This document shows positions 18,118 to 28,299 of a stretch of DNA of 64,000 bases, piece by piece. The first letter of the stretch is position 1, and each line of letters starts with the position of its first letter. The notes under the pieces are model-generated. The model saw nothing but the letters and a program-made list of their open reading frames with translations, was not told where the DNA came from and ran no database searches. The translations under genes and the position numbers were made by a program. The stretch is from Sinomicrobium sp. (GTDB taxonomy: Bacteria > Bacteroidota > Bacteroidia > Flavobacteriales > Flavobacteriaceae), in the NCBI GenBank assembly GCA_029266035.1, contig JAJUFH010000015.1:1-64000 (forward strand), written 5' to 3'.

Positions 18118-19788
18118 CTATTCCCCTATTGCTGCTACTGTTTGTTTCTCCTTTTCTACTTCTTCGGGTTTATAGCCGTGATTTACTCCCATAGCTTCCA
18201 GATGTTCTATCAGGGGTTGAAGTCGGTATAAAAAGCTTTCGTAGTCTTTATTCTCTTTTGCAGTCCACCCCACCTCAGCCATAGCTATAGCTCTGGGATA
18301 CACCATATACTCTACTTTATCAGTCGTCTCCATATACTCTGTCCACACATTGGCCTGCGGTCCTAAGACATATTTTTTCTGCTCTGCCGTCAACTCTTCA
18401 GGAATAGGATCAAAGCTGTACACCTTACTGAGTGGCACATAGCCCCCTATGGCGAGTACATTTCGGTCGTCCTGATCAGATTGATACTGATAATAATCCA
18501 GATAGCAATATGAGGTAGGAGTCATAATTACATTGTGGTGTTGTTTTGCTGCTTCGACAGCTCCTTTAGTTCCTCTCCACGACATTACGGTAGCATTGGG
18601 CGCCAATCCACCTTCCAGAATTTCATCCCAGCCGATAATCTGTTTGCCCTTTCCGTTCAGATATTTTTCGATGCGCTGCACAAAATAGCTCTGAAGTTCG
18701 CTTTCATCTACCAGTCCTTTACTTCTTATCAGTGCCTGGCATACTTCGCATTGTTCCCAGTGGTCTTTGGGGGCTTCGTCTCCTCCTATGTGGATATAGG
18801 TTCCGGGAAAGAGTTCGGCCACCTCATCGAGCACCCCTTCCAAAAAGCTAAATGTCTCCTCTTTTGTACAAAATATATTTTTGTGAATTCCCCATGTTCC
18901 CTGTACCTGATAGGGTCCCCCAGTACATCCCAGTTCGGGGTACGAGGCCAGTGCAGCCTCGGCGTGACCTGGCATTTCAATTTCCGGTATCACTGTGATA
19001 TATCTGTCCTGGGCATACTTTACAATCTCTTTTACCTCTTCTTGAGTATAGAAGCCACCGTATCTCTTTTTGTCCCACTGCTGAGGTTCCTCTCCATAAA
19101 GTCCTATCAAGGTACTGTCGCGGTAGGCCCCTACTCTAGTGAGTTCGGGATATTTTTTAATCTCTATACGCCATCCTTGATCGTCTGTGAGATGCCAGTG
19201 AAAAGTATTGATCTTCAACATGGCCATGAGATCGATGTACTGCTTTACAAATTCGACAGGAAAAAAATGTCTTACCACATCGAGCATTTGTCCGCGATAT
19301 CCGAAGCGGGGTTCGTCTTGTATGTCTACTGCTGGGATGCCCATTTCCCCCTCTTCACTTATCGCATTGTTTGAAAGCACAGGCATCAGTTGTCTCAAGC
19401 TCTGTACTGCGTAAAACGCCCCTTTAGGCGATGAAGCAGAAATCTCAATGTTTTTAGGAGTCACCTTTAGCGTATAAGCTTCTTCCTTCTCCAAGCTCTG
19501 GTCTTGTCTAAAAATAATGGCATCGCTGTCTTCTTCATCTATCCGTTCCATTTCAGCATTTACTCTACTCCCTATGTATTCTGATAAAAATCCAGCCACC
19601 GGGGCAAAAGCATCGGGGTACAAAATCTTAGTATCTTCATCGATTACAAAAGCCCCCTCTCCAAACTCCATGCTTACTGGCTGGGGGATAATTCCCGTTC
19701 TGTTTATATTTTCAGGCGTCCTCTTGCAGGCTGAATAAAAAAGAACAAACATCAGCAGAGTGCAAAGTCTGGTAATCTTGATAGTCAT
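18118..19788 (-). CDS. Family 20 beta-N-acetylhexosaminidase, lipoprotein
   Basis: A 556-residue glycoside hydrolase that removes terminal beta-linked GlcNAc or GalNAc from chitin oligomers or glycans. The signal peptide ends in a lipobox (FYSAC), so it is lipid-anchored. The GH20b domain (about 30-150) is followed by the catalytic barrel starting RFGYRGQMLDVVRHFFPVEF. The substrate site is seen in HWHLTDDQGWRIEIKKYPEL, and the Asp-Glu catalytic pair in HIGGDEAPKDHWEQC supports substrate-assisted catalysis. WTEYMETTDKVEYMVYPR is the usual C-terminal motif. No other carbohydrate-degradation genes are adjacent. Confidence 0.95.
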   Translation of the reverse strand: MTIKITRLCTLLMFVLFYSACKRTPENINRTGIIPQPVSMEFGEGAFVIDEDTKILYPDAFAPVAGFLSEYIGSRVNAEMERIDEEDSDAIIFRQDQSLEKEEAYTLKVTPKNIEISASSPKGAFYAVQSLRQLMPVLSNNAISEEGEMGIPAVDIQDEPRFGYRGQMLDVVRHFFPVEFVKQYIDLMAMLKINTFHWHLTDDQGWRIEIKKYPELTRVGAYRDSTLIGLYGEEPQQWDKKRYGGFYTQEEVKEIVKYAQDRYITVIPEIEMPGHAEAALASYPELGCTGGPYQVQGTWGIHKNIFCTKEETFSFLEGVLDEVAELFPGTYIHIGGDEAPKDHWEQCEVCQALIRSKGLVDESELQSYFVQRIEKYLNGKGKQIIGWDEILEGGLAPNATVMSWRGTKGAVEAAKQHHNVIMTPTSYCYLDYYQYQSDQDDRNVLAIGGYVPLSKVYSFDPIPEELTAEQKKYVLGPQANVWTEYMETTDKVEYMVYPRAIAMAEVGWTAKENKDYESFLYRLQPLIEHLEAMGVNHGYKPEEVEKEKQTVAAIGE

Positions 19789-19848
19789 ACAGATATCGTT
19801 TTAGATTTTAAATGCTGTAGGCTTTTGTTTCAATTTAGCTCACTAAAT

Positions 19849-19856
19849 CAAATATA
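19849..19856 (-). promoter_or_regulatory. Candidate -7 element for the hexosaminidase gene
   Basis: TATATTTG on the minus strand matches TAnnTTTG exactly. A clear -33 TTG at the right spacing is not visible. The leader to the ATG at 19788 would be about 55 nt. Confidence 0.4.
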
Positions 19857-19968
19857 AAAAAAATAAAAGAAGTAAGCGCAGAGCGCGAATTGGTCATTCA
19901 AGACGAATCCGGGCGATGTAAAGAATTATTTTCTTATCACAAAAGACTTCACAAAATTTGAAAAACAC

Positions 19969-20024
19969 AAAATCCCCCTCCGACTTATCCGATATTTGAA
20001 ACAAGTAGTCGAGAGAGGGATTTT
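19969..20024 (-). terminator. Terminator of the malic enzyme gene
   Basis: Arms at 19969-19985 and 20007-20024 pair with one bulge (AAAATCCC...GACT). On the minus strand the structure ends in GGGGGATTTT. It lies 20 bp after the malic enzyme stop. Confidence 0.65.
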
Positions 20025-20043
20025 GATCGGGATGACAGGTTCC

Positions 20044-22335
20044 CTATTTAACTTTGTCTTTTTTCTCTTTCTCTTGGGCATCTACAACGGCTACTGCTGC
20101 CATATTGACCATTTCTTCTACACTGGCACCGAGCTGTAGGATATGCACCGGTTTACTCATACCGAGCAGTATAGGACCTATAGAGTCGGCCTTATCTAGT
20201 TCCTTCAACAGCTTATAGGTGATGTTTGCAGCGTCGAGATTGGGAAATATAAGGGTATTAACTTTTTTGCCCGCCAGTTTGGAAAAGGGGAATTTATCTT
20301 GTAGCATATCGCGATTGAGCGCAAAATCGGACTGCAATTCACCGTCTACCACAATCTCAGGATTGTTTTGATGGAGGTAGCTTACAGCCTCTCTCACTTT
20401 AGCCGCTTCCGGAAAATCTGAGGAACCGAAATTCCCGTAAGACAGCATCGCTATAACGGGCTCAAAACCAAACATCTTTACCGTATGCGCAGTCATCTGA
20501 GCAATTTTGGCCAATTCGTGGCTCGTCGGATTTATATTGATGGAAGTATCGGCTAGAAACAGAGGTCCTCTTTCTGTAATCATCAAGTTCATAGCTGCTA
20601 CTCTTTCCGTTCCCTTGGTTTTGGGAATTAACTCTAGTATAGGTTTTACAACAGTTGGATAGCTTCTGGAATAGCCTGTAATCAAAGCATCTGCATCTCC
20701 TTCGTTGAGCATCATAGAGGCGAAGTAATTGCGTTCGCGCATTTTCTGTTCGGCTTCGTAAAGCGTAAGTCCCTTTCGTTGTCTTCCTTCCCAATGACGT
20801 TTGGCGTAACTTTTTTTCATATCGTTGAGCTCGTCGGTCTTAGGGTCGAGAATAGGCACATCGGCCTCAAATTCGATTTCTTTTTTCAATTCGCGTATCA
20901 CATCTTCCCTGCCGAGAAGTATAGGATGTGCTATACCTTCTTCATGAACAATCTGTGCGGCTTTGAGCACATCGATATGATCTGCTTCGGCAAATACTAC
21001 GCGTTTAGGGTTGGTCTTAGCTCGATTGTGAAGCAGTCGAACCAGCTTGTTATCGCTACCCAATCTTTGCAACAGTTCTTCTTCATACTTGTCCCAATCC
21101 TCAATAGGTTCGGTTGCCACACCGCTTTCCATAGCCGCCCGTGCTACGGCAGGAGGCACACAGGCAATAAGTCTAGGATCAAAAGGCTTGGGAATAATAT
21201 ACTCACGACCGAAATTTAACTTAGTCTCTCCATAGGCAATATTCACCTGTTCTGGGACGGTCTGTTTGGCAAGGTCGGCCAGAGCCACTACCGCTGCCAT
21301 TTTCATCTCTTCGTTAATTTTAGTAGCTCTTACATCGAGGGCACCTCTAAAAATAAAGGGAAATCCGAGTACATTGTTTACCTGGTTAGGATGGTCAGAT
21401 CGTCCAGTAGCCATAATAATATCTTTTCGCGTAGCGACAGCCAGGTCGTATGCGATCTCAGGATCGGGATTGGCCATAGCAAATACTATAGGATTTTCTT
21501 CCATAGACAACAACATTTCGGGGGTGACGATATCGGCTATAGACAGTCCGATAAAAACATCTGCTCCACTCATGGCATCTTCAAGGGTGTCTATTTTACG
21601 GTCGGTAGCAAATTCTAACTTTTCTGGAGAGAGGTTTTCTCTGTCTTTGCGTATCACACCCTTGCTGTCTAGCATGGCAATATTTTCGGCACGAGCTCCA
21701 AATGCTTTGTACAAACGGGTACACGACACTGCTGCAGCTCCTGCACCACTCACAACAATCTTTACATCTTCAATCTTTTTTCCCGCTAATTCCAAAGCGT
21801 TGAGCAATGCAGCCGCAGAGATAATAGCTGTTCCGTGCTGGTCGTCGTGCATCACAGGAATATCGAGTTCTTCCTTTAGTCTACGCTCTATTTCAAAAGC
21901 TTCAGGGGCTTTGATATCCTCTAGATTGATTCCCCCAAAAGTCGGTGCGATAGTCTTAACTGTCTGAATAAAAGTCTCTACGTCCTTAGTGTCCAGTTCG
22001 ATGTCAAATACATCGATATCAGAAAATATCTTGAAGAGCAAACCTTTCCCTTCCATTACCGGTTTTCCGGCTTCAGGACCTATATCGCCCAGTCCGAGTA
22101 CTGCAGTTCCGTTGGAAATTACGGCTACTAGGTTTCCTTTGGAAGTATATTTATAGGCTTTGCTCACATCCTTTGCAATCTCCAGACAGGGCTCAGCCAC
22201 TCCAGGAGAATAGGCCAGAGCCAAATCTCTTTGGGTAGCATATTTTTTGGTGGGGACAACTTTAATCTTTCCGGGCTGTGGCTTGGCGTGATATACCAAT
22301 GCTTCTCTTCTGAGCTTACTGTTCTTTTTTGTCAT
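20044..22335 (-). CDS. maeB: NADP-dependent malic enzyme with phosphotransacetylase-like domain
   Basis: Oxidatively decarboxylates malate to pyruvate, producing NADPH. It has 763 residues in the MaeB two-part layout. Residues 1-430 are the malic enzyme: catalytic-region motif [64 protein letters not shown] and the dinucleotide fold [12 protein letters not shown]. Residues 435-763 resemble phosphate acetyltransferase ([12 protein letters not shown] through GMSKPVHIL), which in MaeB acts as an acetyl-CoA sensing domain rather than an active transferase. Normal length and complete. It has its own promoter with a leader of about 17 nt. Confidence 0.96.
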   Translation of the reverse strand: MTKKNSKLRREALVYHAKPQPGKIKVVPTKKYATQRDLALAYSPGVAEPCLEIAKDVSKAYKYTSKGNLVAVISNGTAVLGLGDIGPEAGKPVMEGKGLLFKIFSDIDVFDIELDTKDVETFIQTVKTIAPTFGGINLEDIKAPEAFEIERRLKEELDIPVMHDDQHGTAIISAAALLNALELAGKKIEDVKIVVSGAGAAAVSCTRLYKAFGARAENIAMLDSKGVIRKDRENLSPEKLEFATDRKIDTLEDAMSGADVFIGLSIADIVTPEMLLSMEENPIVFAMANPDPEIAYDLAVATRKDIIMATGRSDHPNQVNNVLGFPFIFRGALDVRATKINEEMKMAAVVALADLAKQTVPEQVNIAYGETKLNFGREYIIPKPFDPRLIACVPPAVARAAMESGVATEPIEDWDKYEEELLQRLGSDNKLVRLLHNRAKTNPKRVVFAEADHIDVLKAAQIVHEEGIAHPILLGREDVIRELKKEIEFEADVPILDPKTDELNDMKKSYAKRHWEGRQRKGLTLYEAEQKMRERNYFASMMLNEGDADALITGYSRSYPTVVKPILELIPKTKGTERVAAMNLMITERGPLFLADTSININPTSHELAKIAQMTAHTVKMFGFEPVIAMLSYGNFGSSDFPEAAKVREAVSYLHQNNPEIVVDGELQSDFALNRDMLQDKFPFSKLAGKKVNTLIFPNLDAANITYKLLKELDKADSIGPILLGMSKPVHILQLGASVEEMVNMAAVAVVDAQEKEKKDKVK

Positions 22336-22679
22336 AATGCAAAATTTATTGGAATCACAAATTTACAAGTAATAATCAAGTAGCAACACAATAAGCCCAC
22401 TCATTTAAACTTTTTTAACGAAAATGCATTTACTTTAATACGACACACATCATAATTCAAAAAAATAAGCCTATTCTGTCTCGAGGCAAAACTTCAAATT
22501 TTGTTTTTGAGAATATAAAATGTAGTCATCACTAAGACTATTCAACATTCTACCACATGTGAATCCCTCGATTTATAACCTCTGATCTTTTCAAATCTCT
22601 AAAAAAAACACTTTCTTTGTAAGTCGCCCTTTCACAAACCGGATACAGCTTCGGAAAAGCTTCCTTAAAAGAGATTTTT
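22336..22679. other. Divergent intergenic region between maeB and the LacI-family gene
   Basis: No gene seen in 344 AT-rich bases. The maeB promoter (22358-22386) is on the minus strand. No convincing promoter is visible for the lacI-type gene; CTTTCTTTG at 22611-22619 resembles a degenerate -7 element. No clear LacI-type operator palindrome was recognised. Confidence 0.5.
22358..22386 (-). promoter_or_regulatory. Promoter of maeB
   Basis: On the minus strand TTG (22386-22384), an 18-base spacer and TAAATTTG (22365-22358) match the Bacteroidota consensus. The ATG is at 22335. Confidence 0.65.
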
Positions 22680-23717
22680 ATGAGTCAAGTAACCCTAAAA
22701 GATATAGCTTCTATACTCGGAGTTTCGGTAACCACCGTTTCTAAGGCACTCAAGGATTATCCCGATATCAGCAACGACACCAAACACGCCGTGAGGCTGC
22801 TTGCTGAAAAACTGAATTACAAACCCAATATTCACGCGGTTACCCTGAGGAGTAATCAGTCTAAAACTATCGGAGCTATTCTTCCGAAAATAGATCACCC
22901 GTTTTTTGCGGAAGCCATAACAGGAATCATCTCGGAAGCCAATGTACACGGTTATCAGGTGATTATTTTATTTTCTGACGAATCGATCACTACTGAAGAG
23001 CAGCAAGTAGATCTTTTACTGGAAAAAAGAGTTGACGGTATTTTGATGTCTTTGGCCAACGAAACCAACCGCTTCGACCACCTACACAAAATCATCAAAA
23101 ACCAAGTACCCTTAGTACTCTTCGACAAAATAACCCGACAAGTCAACTGTTCAAAGGTTATTATAGACGATGAAAAAGCGGCCTACAAAGCGGTAAGCCA
23201 CATGATAAAAACCGGATGTCGCAATATTGGTATTCTCTCCGGGCCAGAATTTCCCAGCAACTACAATTCCCGTCTCAAAGGTTATCTCAGAGCTCTCGAA
23301 GAGCACGAAATAACACAGGACGACACCAAAATATGCCGCTGTGATCACCTCAGCATTGAAGAAGGTCGGAGCAATACAGAAACCCTACTGAAAAACCATC
23401 CGGAAATCGACGGTATATTTTGCATCACAGACCATATAGCACTGGGCAGCATCTCTTATCTCAACGACAAGGGTATATCCATACCGGATCAAATATCTGT
23501 AATGGGCTTTAGCAACTGGATGATTACACCCTACATAAAACCACATCTTTCTACGGTAGACCAACCCAGTATACAAATGGGAAAGGAATCGGCTTCTCTA
23601 CTTATCGATGAGATTGATAAAAAACACAAAAAACAGCCGGTGGAATTCTACGAGGTCAAGCTACAAACTCATCTGGTACTTCGAGAAACGACTATCGGGG
23701 ACGCGGAGGTGAGGTGA
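22680..23717 (+). CDS. LacI-family transcriptional regulator
   Basis: A 345-residue repressor. The N-terminal helix-turn-helix is VTLKDIASILGVSVTTVSKALKDYPDIS, followed by the hinge helix region (LAEKLNYKPNIHAVTLRSNQSKTIG). Residues 62-340 form the periplasmic-binding-protein-like sensor domain (IGAILPKIDHPFFAEAITGI, GILSGPEFPSNYNSRLKGYLRAL, ISVMGFSNWMITPYIKPHLSTVDQP). It probably senses a sugar or sugar phosphate, but no sugar-use genes flank it, so its target is unknown. The last codons (GDAEVR) are encoded by the first unit of a 16-bp tandem repeat that runs past the stop, so the C-terminus may vary between strains. Confidence 0.93.
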   Translation: MSQVTLKDIASILGVSVTTVSKALKDYPDISNDTKHAVRLLAEKLNYKPNIHAVTLRSNQSKTIGAILPKIDHPFFAEAITGIISEANVHGYQVIILFSDESITTEEQQVDLLLEKRVDGILMSLANETNRFDHLHKIIKNQVPLVLFDKITRQVNCSKVIIDDEKAAYKAVSHMIKTGCRNIGILSGPEFPSNYNSRLKGYLRALEEHEITQDDTKICRCDHLSIEEGRSNTETLLKNHPEIDGIFCITDHIALGSISYLNDKGISIPDQISVMGFSNWMITPYIKPHLSTVDQPSIQMGKESASLLIDEIDKKHKKQPVEFYEVKLQTHLVLRETTIGDAEVR

Positions 23718-23763
23718 CGCGGAGAGGCGGTGACGCGGAGAAGCGGTGACTTGGAGATGGGGT
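23700..23763. repeat. Four tandem 16-bp repeats over the 3' end of the lacI-type gene
   Basis: Units at 23700-23715, 23716-23731, 23732-23747 and 23748-23763, with the pattern GACGCGGAG...GCGGT. Units 2 and 3 differ at a single position; units 1 and 4 are more diverged. Unit 1 encodes the C-terminal residues and the stop codon overlaps units 1-2. Because 16 is not a multiple of three, gain or loss of a unit within the coding part would change the C-terminus. Confidence 0.85.
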
Positions 23764-23770
23764 GATGTCT

Positions 23771-24709
23771 TTAAGTTTTTTTGATAAATTGGATATTTCG
23801 TTTCAAACCTTCAAATTTGGTTCGTTTTACGGCAGATTTTCGAAAGATCTCGCGGAAGATGTCTTCGGTGATATCTTCCCAATCGGCACTACTCATTCTT
23901 AGGAGATCGGGATGCGGATCAAACAGGGGTTCGCGGTGTGGCTTTGAAAAGCGATTCCAGGGGCAGACATCCTGACATATATCGCACCCAAATATCCAGT
24001 CGTCAAACTTTCCGTTAAACTCTTCTGGTATACTCCCTTTGAGTTCTATGGTAAAATATGAAATACACTTACTTCCATCTACCACCATAGGTGCTGTGAT
24101 GGCTTGAGTAGGACAGGCGTCTATACAGGCGGTACAACTCCCGCAGTGATCTGTGGCTATGCTGTCGTTGTAGTCCAACTCAAGGTCTAATATCAATTCG
24201 GCTATAAAAAAGAAAGATCCGGCCTTTTTGGTTATCAGATTGCTGTTCTTTCCTATCCATCCCAAACCTGCTCTAGTAGCCCAAGCTCTGTCCAACACTG
24301 GGGCTGAATCTACAAATGCACGACCGTTTACCTCTCCTATCTCTTCACGGATAAATTCGAGCAATTGTTTGAGCTTGTCTTTTATCACAAAATGATAATC
24401 CCTTCCGTAAGCGTATTTGGAGATCTTCGGGCTACCGGGATCACTTTGCTTGTGTTCCGGAAAATAATTCAAGGTGAGTGATATTACGGTGCGTGCTCCT
24501 TCTACTAGTAATCGCGGATCTAGTCGTTTGTCGAAATGGTTTTCCATATAGCTCATTTCGCCGTGCATTTGCTGTCGGAGCCACGCCTCCAATCGCGGGG
24601 CTTCATCTTCGAGAAATTCGGCTCGCGACACGCCACAAGACATAAAACCGAGGCGATGGGCCTCTTCTTTGATGAGTTTGGTGTATTTTTCCGTATTGTT
24701 TATGCTCAT
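23771..24709 (-). CDS. queG: Epoxyqueuosine reductase QueG
   Basis: Last step of queuosine synthesis: reduction of epoxyqueuosine in the wobble position of tRNAs with GUN anticodons, using cobalamin and two 4Fe-4S clusters. It has 312 residues. The N-terminal region has the family pattern ([41 protein letters not shown]). The iron-sulfur domain contains [16 protein letters not shown] and the second cluster [11 protein letters not shown]. Length is at the short end of the family but all cluster cysteines are present. It lies 33 bp downstream of ruvB on the same strand, so the two are probably co-transcribed. Confidence 0.96.
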   Translation of the reverse strand: MSINNTEKYTKLIKEEAHRLGFMSCGVSRAEFLEDEAPRLEAWLRQQMHGEMSYMENHFDKRLDPRLLVEGARTVISLTLNYFPEHKQSDPGSPKISKYAYGRDYHFVIKDKLKQLLEFIREEIGEVNGRAFVDSAPVLDRAWATRAGLGWIGKNSNLITKKAGSFFFIAELILDLELDYNDSIATDHCGSCTACIDACPTQAITAPMVVDGSKCISYFTIELKGSIPEEFNGKFDDWIFGCDICQDVCPWNRFSKPHREPLFDPHPDLLRMSSADWEDITEDIFREIFRKSAVKRTKFEGLKRNIQFIKKT

Positions 24710-24742
24710 GCCGGTGTGGTTATGGCAAAAAATCTTTTCACA

Positions 24743-25765
24743 TTAAAACAAGCCGCCCTGTATACCTCCTTGTGATCTTCCGAGGTGCTTATACGCGGCT
24801 TCTGTAACTTCACGCCCTCTTGGAGTCCTCACAATAAAGCCTTGTTGAATAAGAAAAGGTTCATAAACTTCTTCTATGGTTTCGGCACTTTCAGAAACTG
24901 CGGTAGCAAGGGTGGTAATCCCGACCGGGCCTCCTTTAAACTTATCGATAATGGTGGCCAGTATTTTGTTGTCCATCTCATCTAGCCCATGTGCATCCAC
25001 ATGAAGTGCATTGAGACCAAAGCGAGCAATTTCTATATCGATACGGCCATTCCCTTTGATCTGAGCAAAATCTCGTATTCTTCGCAGCAGTGCATTGGCT
25101 ATACGAGGGGTACCCCTACTCCTACCGGCAATCTCTATGGCGGCTTCCATAGTTATAGGCGTTTTCAGTATATGGGCACTGCGTTCCACGATGGTCGACA
25201 ACAGTTCGGTGGTGTAGTACTGCAACCTGCTGGAAATGCCAAAACGCGCCCTCATGGGCGATGTGAGCAATCCGGAACGGGTTGTAGCGCCTACAAGTGT
25301 AAAAGGGTTTAGATTTATCTGTACCGTACGGGCATTGGGACCACTTTCGATCATGATATCGATCTTGAAGTCTTCCATAGCCGAATAGAGGTATTCTTCT
25401 ACCACCGGACTCAGTCGGTGAATCTCATCTATAAAGAGCACATCCCTTTCTTCCAAATTGGTGAGCAGACCAGCCAGATCTCCGGGCTTATCCAAAACAG
25501 GGCCGGAGGTAATCTTTATACCCACCCCGAGTTCGTTTGCTAGGATATGAGCCAGTGTAGTTTTTCCGAGACCGGGAGGACCGTGAAACAGGGTATGGTC
25601 GAGGGCATCGCCTCGAAGATTTGCAGCTTTTACAAATACCTGAAGATTTTCCAATACCTGTGCCTGTCCGGTAAAATCGTCGAAAGAGAGCGGCCGTAGC
25701 GTCTTTTCGATGTCTATTTCTTCCGATGACAAATGTTCGCCTGTAGGATCTAAATACTCATTCAT
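24743..25765 (-). CDS. ruvB: Holliday junction branch-migration helicase subunit RuvB
   Basis: AAA+ motor that drives branch migration at RuvA-bound Holliday junctions during recombination and repair. It has 340 residues from the ATG at 25765 ([16 protein letters not shown]); an upstream TTG is unlikely. Walker A is [10 protein letters not shown], Walker [10 protein letters not shown], and the sensor and arginine finger regions ([18 protein letters not shown]) and C-terminal winged helix ([31 protein letters not shown]) are all normal. A -7 element ends six bases before the ATG, which suggests a leaderless transcript. queG follows 33 bp downstream. Confidence 0.97.
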   Translation of the reverse strand: MNEYLDPTGEHLSSEEIDIEKTLRPLSFDDFTGQAQVLENLQVFVKAANLRGDALDHTLFHGPPGLGKTTLAHILANELGVGIKITSGPVLDKPGDLAGLLTNLEERDVLFIDEIHRLSPVVEEYLYSAMEDFKIDIMIESGPNARTVQINLNPFTLVGATTRSGLLTSPMRARFGISSRLQYYTTELLSTIVERSAHILKTPITMEAAIEIAGRSRGTPRIANALLRRIRDFAQIKGNGRIDIEIARFGLNALHVDAHGLDEMDNKILATIIDKFKGGPVGITTLATAVSESAETIEEVYEPFLIQQGFIVRTPRGREVTEAAYKHLGRSQGGIQGGLF

Positions 25766-25771
25766 ACAATA

Positions 25772-25779
25772 CAAAGATA
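25772..25779 (-). promoter_or_regulatory. -7 element of ruvB, near-leaderless
   Basis: TATCTTTG on the minus strand matches TAnnTTTG. Only six bases separate it from the ATG at 25765. A -33 element at normal spacing is not clear. Confidence 0.5.
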
Positions 25780-25954
25780 TGTAATCAAATGCTATATACC
25801 GGGTTGCAGCTTATATGAAATCGGACAAATGTTTTTCTCTTTCTGTCTGCAGCTGCTTTGACTGACCTTAAAATGCCAATTTATCCATCCATAAACTGGC
25901 ACAACACCACATCAGGTGTATAAAAAAATCGTAACTTACCACTATCGTTACACA

Positions 25955-28240
25955 ATGAATAGCTGCAGCACTATGAATACTGAAAAACACACTTCAGGTA
26001 TCAGCAAGTACATCCCTTTTCTCTATGTTATCTGGGCCGACGACCTGCTGTCGGCCTCGGAAATAGCTGTTTTTAAAAAAGCGGTTGAACGCGACAGTCT
26101 TACGGAAGCTGAAAGTTCACTGCTGAACTCCTGGCTCCAACCGGACCATCCTCCTAAAGACGAGCTCATCGCCTCTTGGAAACAACAGATAGATGGCTCC
26201 GGAATAAAACTGGTTGAAAGCGATACTTATCCCCTTACTTCTTTTAGCATGAAACTGTCGCAAACCGATGACAGCGAAGGGGAGACCCCCGATGAAAATC
26301 TCAAATTCATCGAAATAAATCTCGGAATTCAACCCAATCACTACAGGCATCTGTTTGATGTGCAACGCCAGAGATCGTCTGTGGCCGATTTCTACGACCC
26401 TGGACAAATAGATCTGCTCCTCAAAGGAGAGCACACCTCTCAAATAGACGTCTTCAGAGAATTTCTCTCCGACCCTATCTTTAGTTGGGAGATCTCTACA
26501 GAGAAGGATCGTTTTCGGATGAAGGTATTGGAACAAGTAAAGCATCTGGCGACAAAAGGATACGGCGCTATGGCTTATGACAAAGCATATGGAGGAATCG
26601 GAAATATGCCCGCCTATGCCGGTATTTTTGAAAACCTGATGTTTGTTAGCGGTAGCCTTACCGTTAAATTTGGAGTGCAATTCGGACTCTTCGGTGGCAG
26701 TATTCAAAACCTAGGCACAAAAAAGCACCACGACCGTTGGTTGCGATCTGCCGGAGAGGCAAAAACACTTGGATGCTTTGCTATGACCGAAACCCGACAC
26801 GGATCTAATGTAAGGGGAATTAAAACTACAGCTACCTATATCGAAGAGACCGACAGTATAATAATTGACACCCCTGGAGAAAACGACAATAAGGAATACA
26901 TAGGCAACGCTCTTCACGCTGAAATGGCCACTGTGTTTGCACAACTTATTGTAAATGGCATCAACCAAGGAGTTCACGCCGTATTGGTCAGAATTCGAGA
27001 CGATAAGGGCAAATTGATGCCCGGAGTTCGCATCGAAGACAACGGTGATAAACTCGGACTAAACGGGGTAGACAACGGCAAGATATGGTTTAAGAATGTA
27101 AGTGTACCGAGAGAAAACCTGCTCAACCGTTTTGGAGATATAGACGAAAACGGAAAATACACCTCTGCCATAGACAACCCTAACAAGCGTTTTTTTACCA
27201 TGTTGGGTACCTTGGTTGGCGGAAGGATATGTGTGGCCAAAGGAGCGGTAGGCGGCGCCAAGATGGCCTTGGCCATAGCCGTGAAATACGCCTTGCAACG
27301 CCGACAGTTTAACAGTGGAGAGAAGGTTCAAGAAGACCTAATCATGGACTATCCCTCTCACCAGTTACGACTTATTCCGTCTATTGCTCAGAGCTATGTA
27401 TACCATTTTACTCTAGAACAAATGATACGCGATTACACGGCCTCATCTGAAGCTTCGAGGAGAAAGGTAGAAACCCAGGCAGCGGCATTAAAAGCACTGA
27501 TTACCGATTTTGCCAACAAGGCAATACAGGAATGTCGAGAAGCCTGTGGTGGCAAGGGGTATCTGACAGAAAACCGCATTGCCGATTTAAAGAACGACGT
27601 AGATATATTTACCACATTTGAAGGTGACAATACAGTATTACTACAACTCGCAGCCAAAGGAGTACTTACCGATTTCACCTCAGAATTTAACAGCGACAGT
27701 TATGGAGATCTCCTAAAACTTGCAGGACAACAACTCAGCGATCGGCTGACTACTTTCAATCCGCTGTTTACCAATAACACAGATAAAGAACACCTGTTTG
27801 ACCCAGACTTTCAACTCGAAGCCCTTCGGTATCGCGTAAGGCGGCTCACTTTTAGCGCGGCTTCGAGGATAAGGCGTTATGCTAAAAAGGGAATACCGCC
27901 ACAACAGCTTTCCTTGAAGATACAGACACATCTTATACAGCTGGGAAAAGCCTATGGAATTGCGCTTTCTTATGAGATATTCTCCGATTTCGTAAACCGT
28001 ATCGACCATGATAAGATGCAGTTTCTATTCCGAAAACTCGGATCTTTATACGCTCTCTATCACATTCATTCGAACGCTGCTTGGTATCTTGAACACGGTT
28101 ATATAAGTGGCAATAAATCGAAAGCCATAAGACAGCGGGTAGAACGACTGTGTACTGAGCTCCGCCCTCATGTTGTATCACTTGTAGACGGTTATGGTAT
28201 ACCTGAATATTGTATAACAGCACCTATCAGTAAGCCGTAA
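25955..28240 (+). CDS. Acyl-CoA oxidase-like acyl-CoA dehydrogenase
   Basis: About 761 residues, roughly twice the length of a standard acyl-CoA dehydrogenase and laid out like acyl-CoA oxidases. An N-terminal all-alpha extension of about 150 residues precedes the flavoprotein core. The core has the FAD/substrate motif GCFAMTETRHGSNVRGI, the middle beta domain (IIDTPGENDNKEYIGNALHAEMATVF) and the helical domain with YPSHQLRLIPSIAQSYVYHF and REACGGKGYLTENRIADLKNDVDIFTTFEGDN. It introduces a trans double bond into acyl-CoA in beta-oxidation; whether electrons go to ETF or oxygen is undecided. The start is uncertain: ATGs at 25955 and 25973 are both possible, and a GTG lies at 25916. Transcribed alone, terminator downstream. 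Confidence 0.88.
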   Translation: MNSCSTMNTEKHTSGISKYIPFLYVIWADDLLSASEIAVFKKAVERDSLTEAESSLLNSWLQPDHPPKDELIASWKQQIDGSGIKLVESDTYPLTSFSMKLSQTDDSEGETPDENLKFIEINLGIQPNHYRHLFDVQRQRSSVADFYDPGQIDLLLKGEHTSQIDVFREFLSDPIFSWEISTEKDRFRMKVLEQVKHLATKGYGAMAYDKAYGGIGNMPAYAGIFENLMFVSGSLTVKFGVQFGLFGGSIQNLGTKKHHDRWLRSAGEAKTLGCFAMTETRHGSNVRGIKTTATYIEETDSIIIDTPGENDNKEYIGNALHAEMATVFAQLIVNGINQGVHAVLVRIRDDKGKLMPGVRIEDNGDKLGLNGVDNGKIWFKNVSVPRENLLNRFGDIDENGKYTSAIDNPNKRFFTMLGTLVGGRICVAKGAVGGAKMALAIAVKYALQRRQFNSGEKVQEDLIMDYPSHQLRLIPSIAQSYVYHFTLEQMIRDYTASSEASRRKVETQAAALKALITDFANKAIQECREACGGKGYLTENRIADLKNDVDIFTTFEGDNTVLLQLAAKGVLTDFTSEFNSDSYGDLLKLAGQQLSDRLTTFNPLFTNNTDKEHLFDPDFQLEALRYRVRRLTFSAASRIRRYAKKGIPPQQLSLKIQTHLIQLGKAYGIALSYEIFSDFVNRIDHDKMQFLFRKLGSLYALYHIHSNAAWYLEHGYISGNKSKAIRQRVERLCTELRPHVVSLVDGYGIPEYCITAPISKP

Positions 28241-28253
28241 AATAGCAAGAATT

Positions 28254-28281
28254 AAAAAAGGCCCTTAACCGGGCCTTTTTT
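28254..28281. terminator. Bidirectional terminator between acyl-CoA oxidase-like gene and ctaD
   Basis: AAAAAAGGCCC (28254-28264) and GGGCCTTTTTT (28271-28281) around a 6-nt loop. The A and T tracts make it functional for both converging units, including the end of the respiratory operon. Confidence 0.9.
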
Positions 28282-28299
28282 ATATTTTATAGAGAGTTT

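Noticed and set aside
18535-19374. Open frame of 279 codons on the plus strand inside the GH20 gene
   Set aside because: Antisense to catalytic motifs of the hexosaminidase; aromatic-rich composition typical of shadow frames.
21266-21967. Open frame of 233 codons on the plus strand inside maeB
   Set aside because: Serine/isoleucine-rich antisense shadow over malic enzyme motifs.
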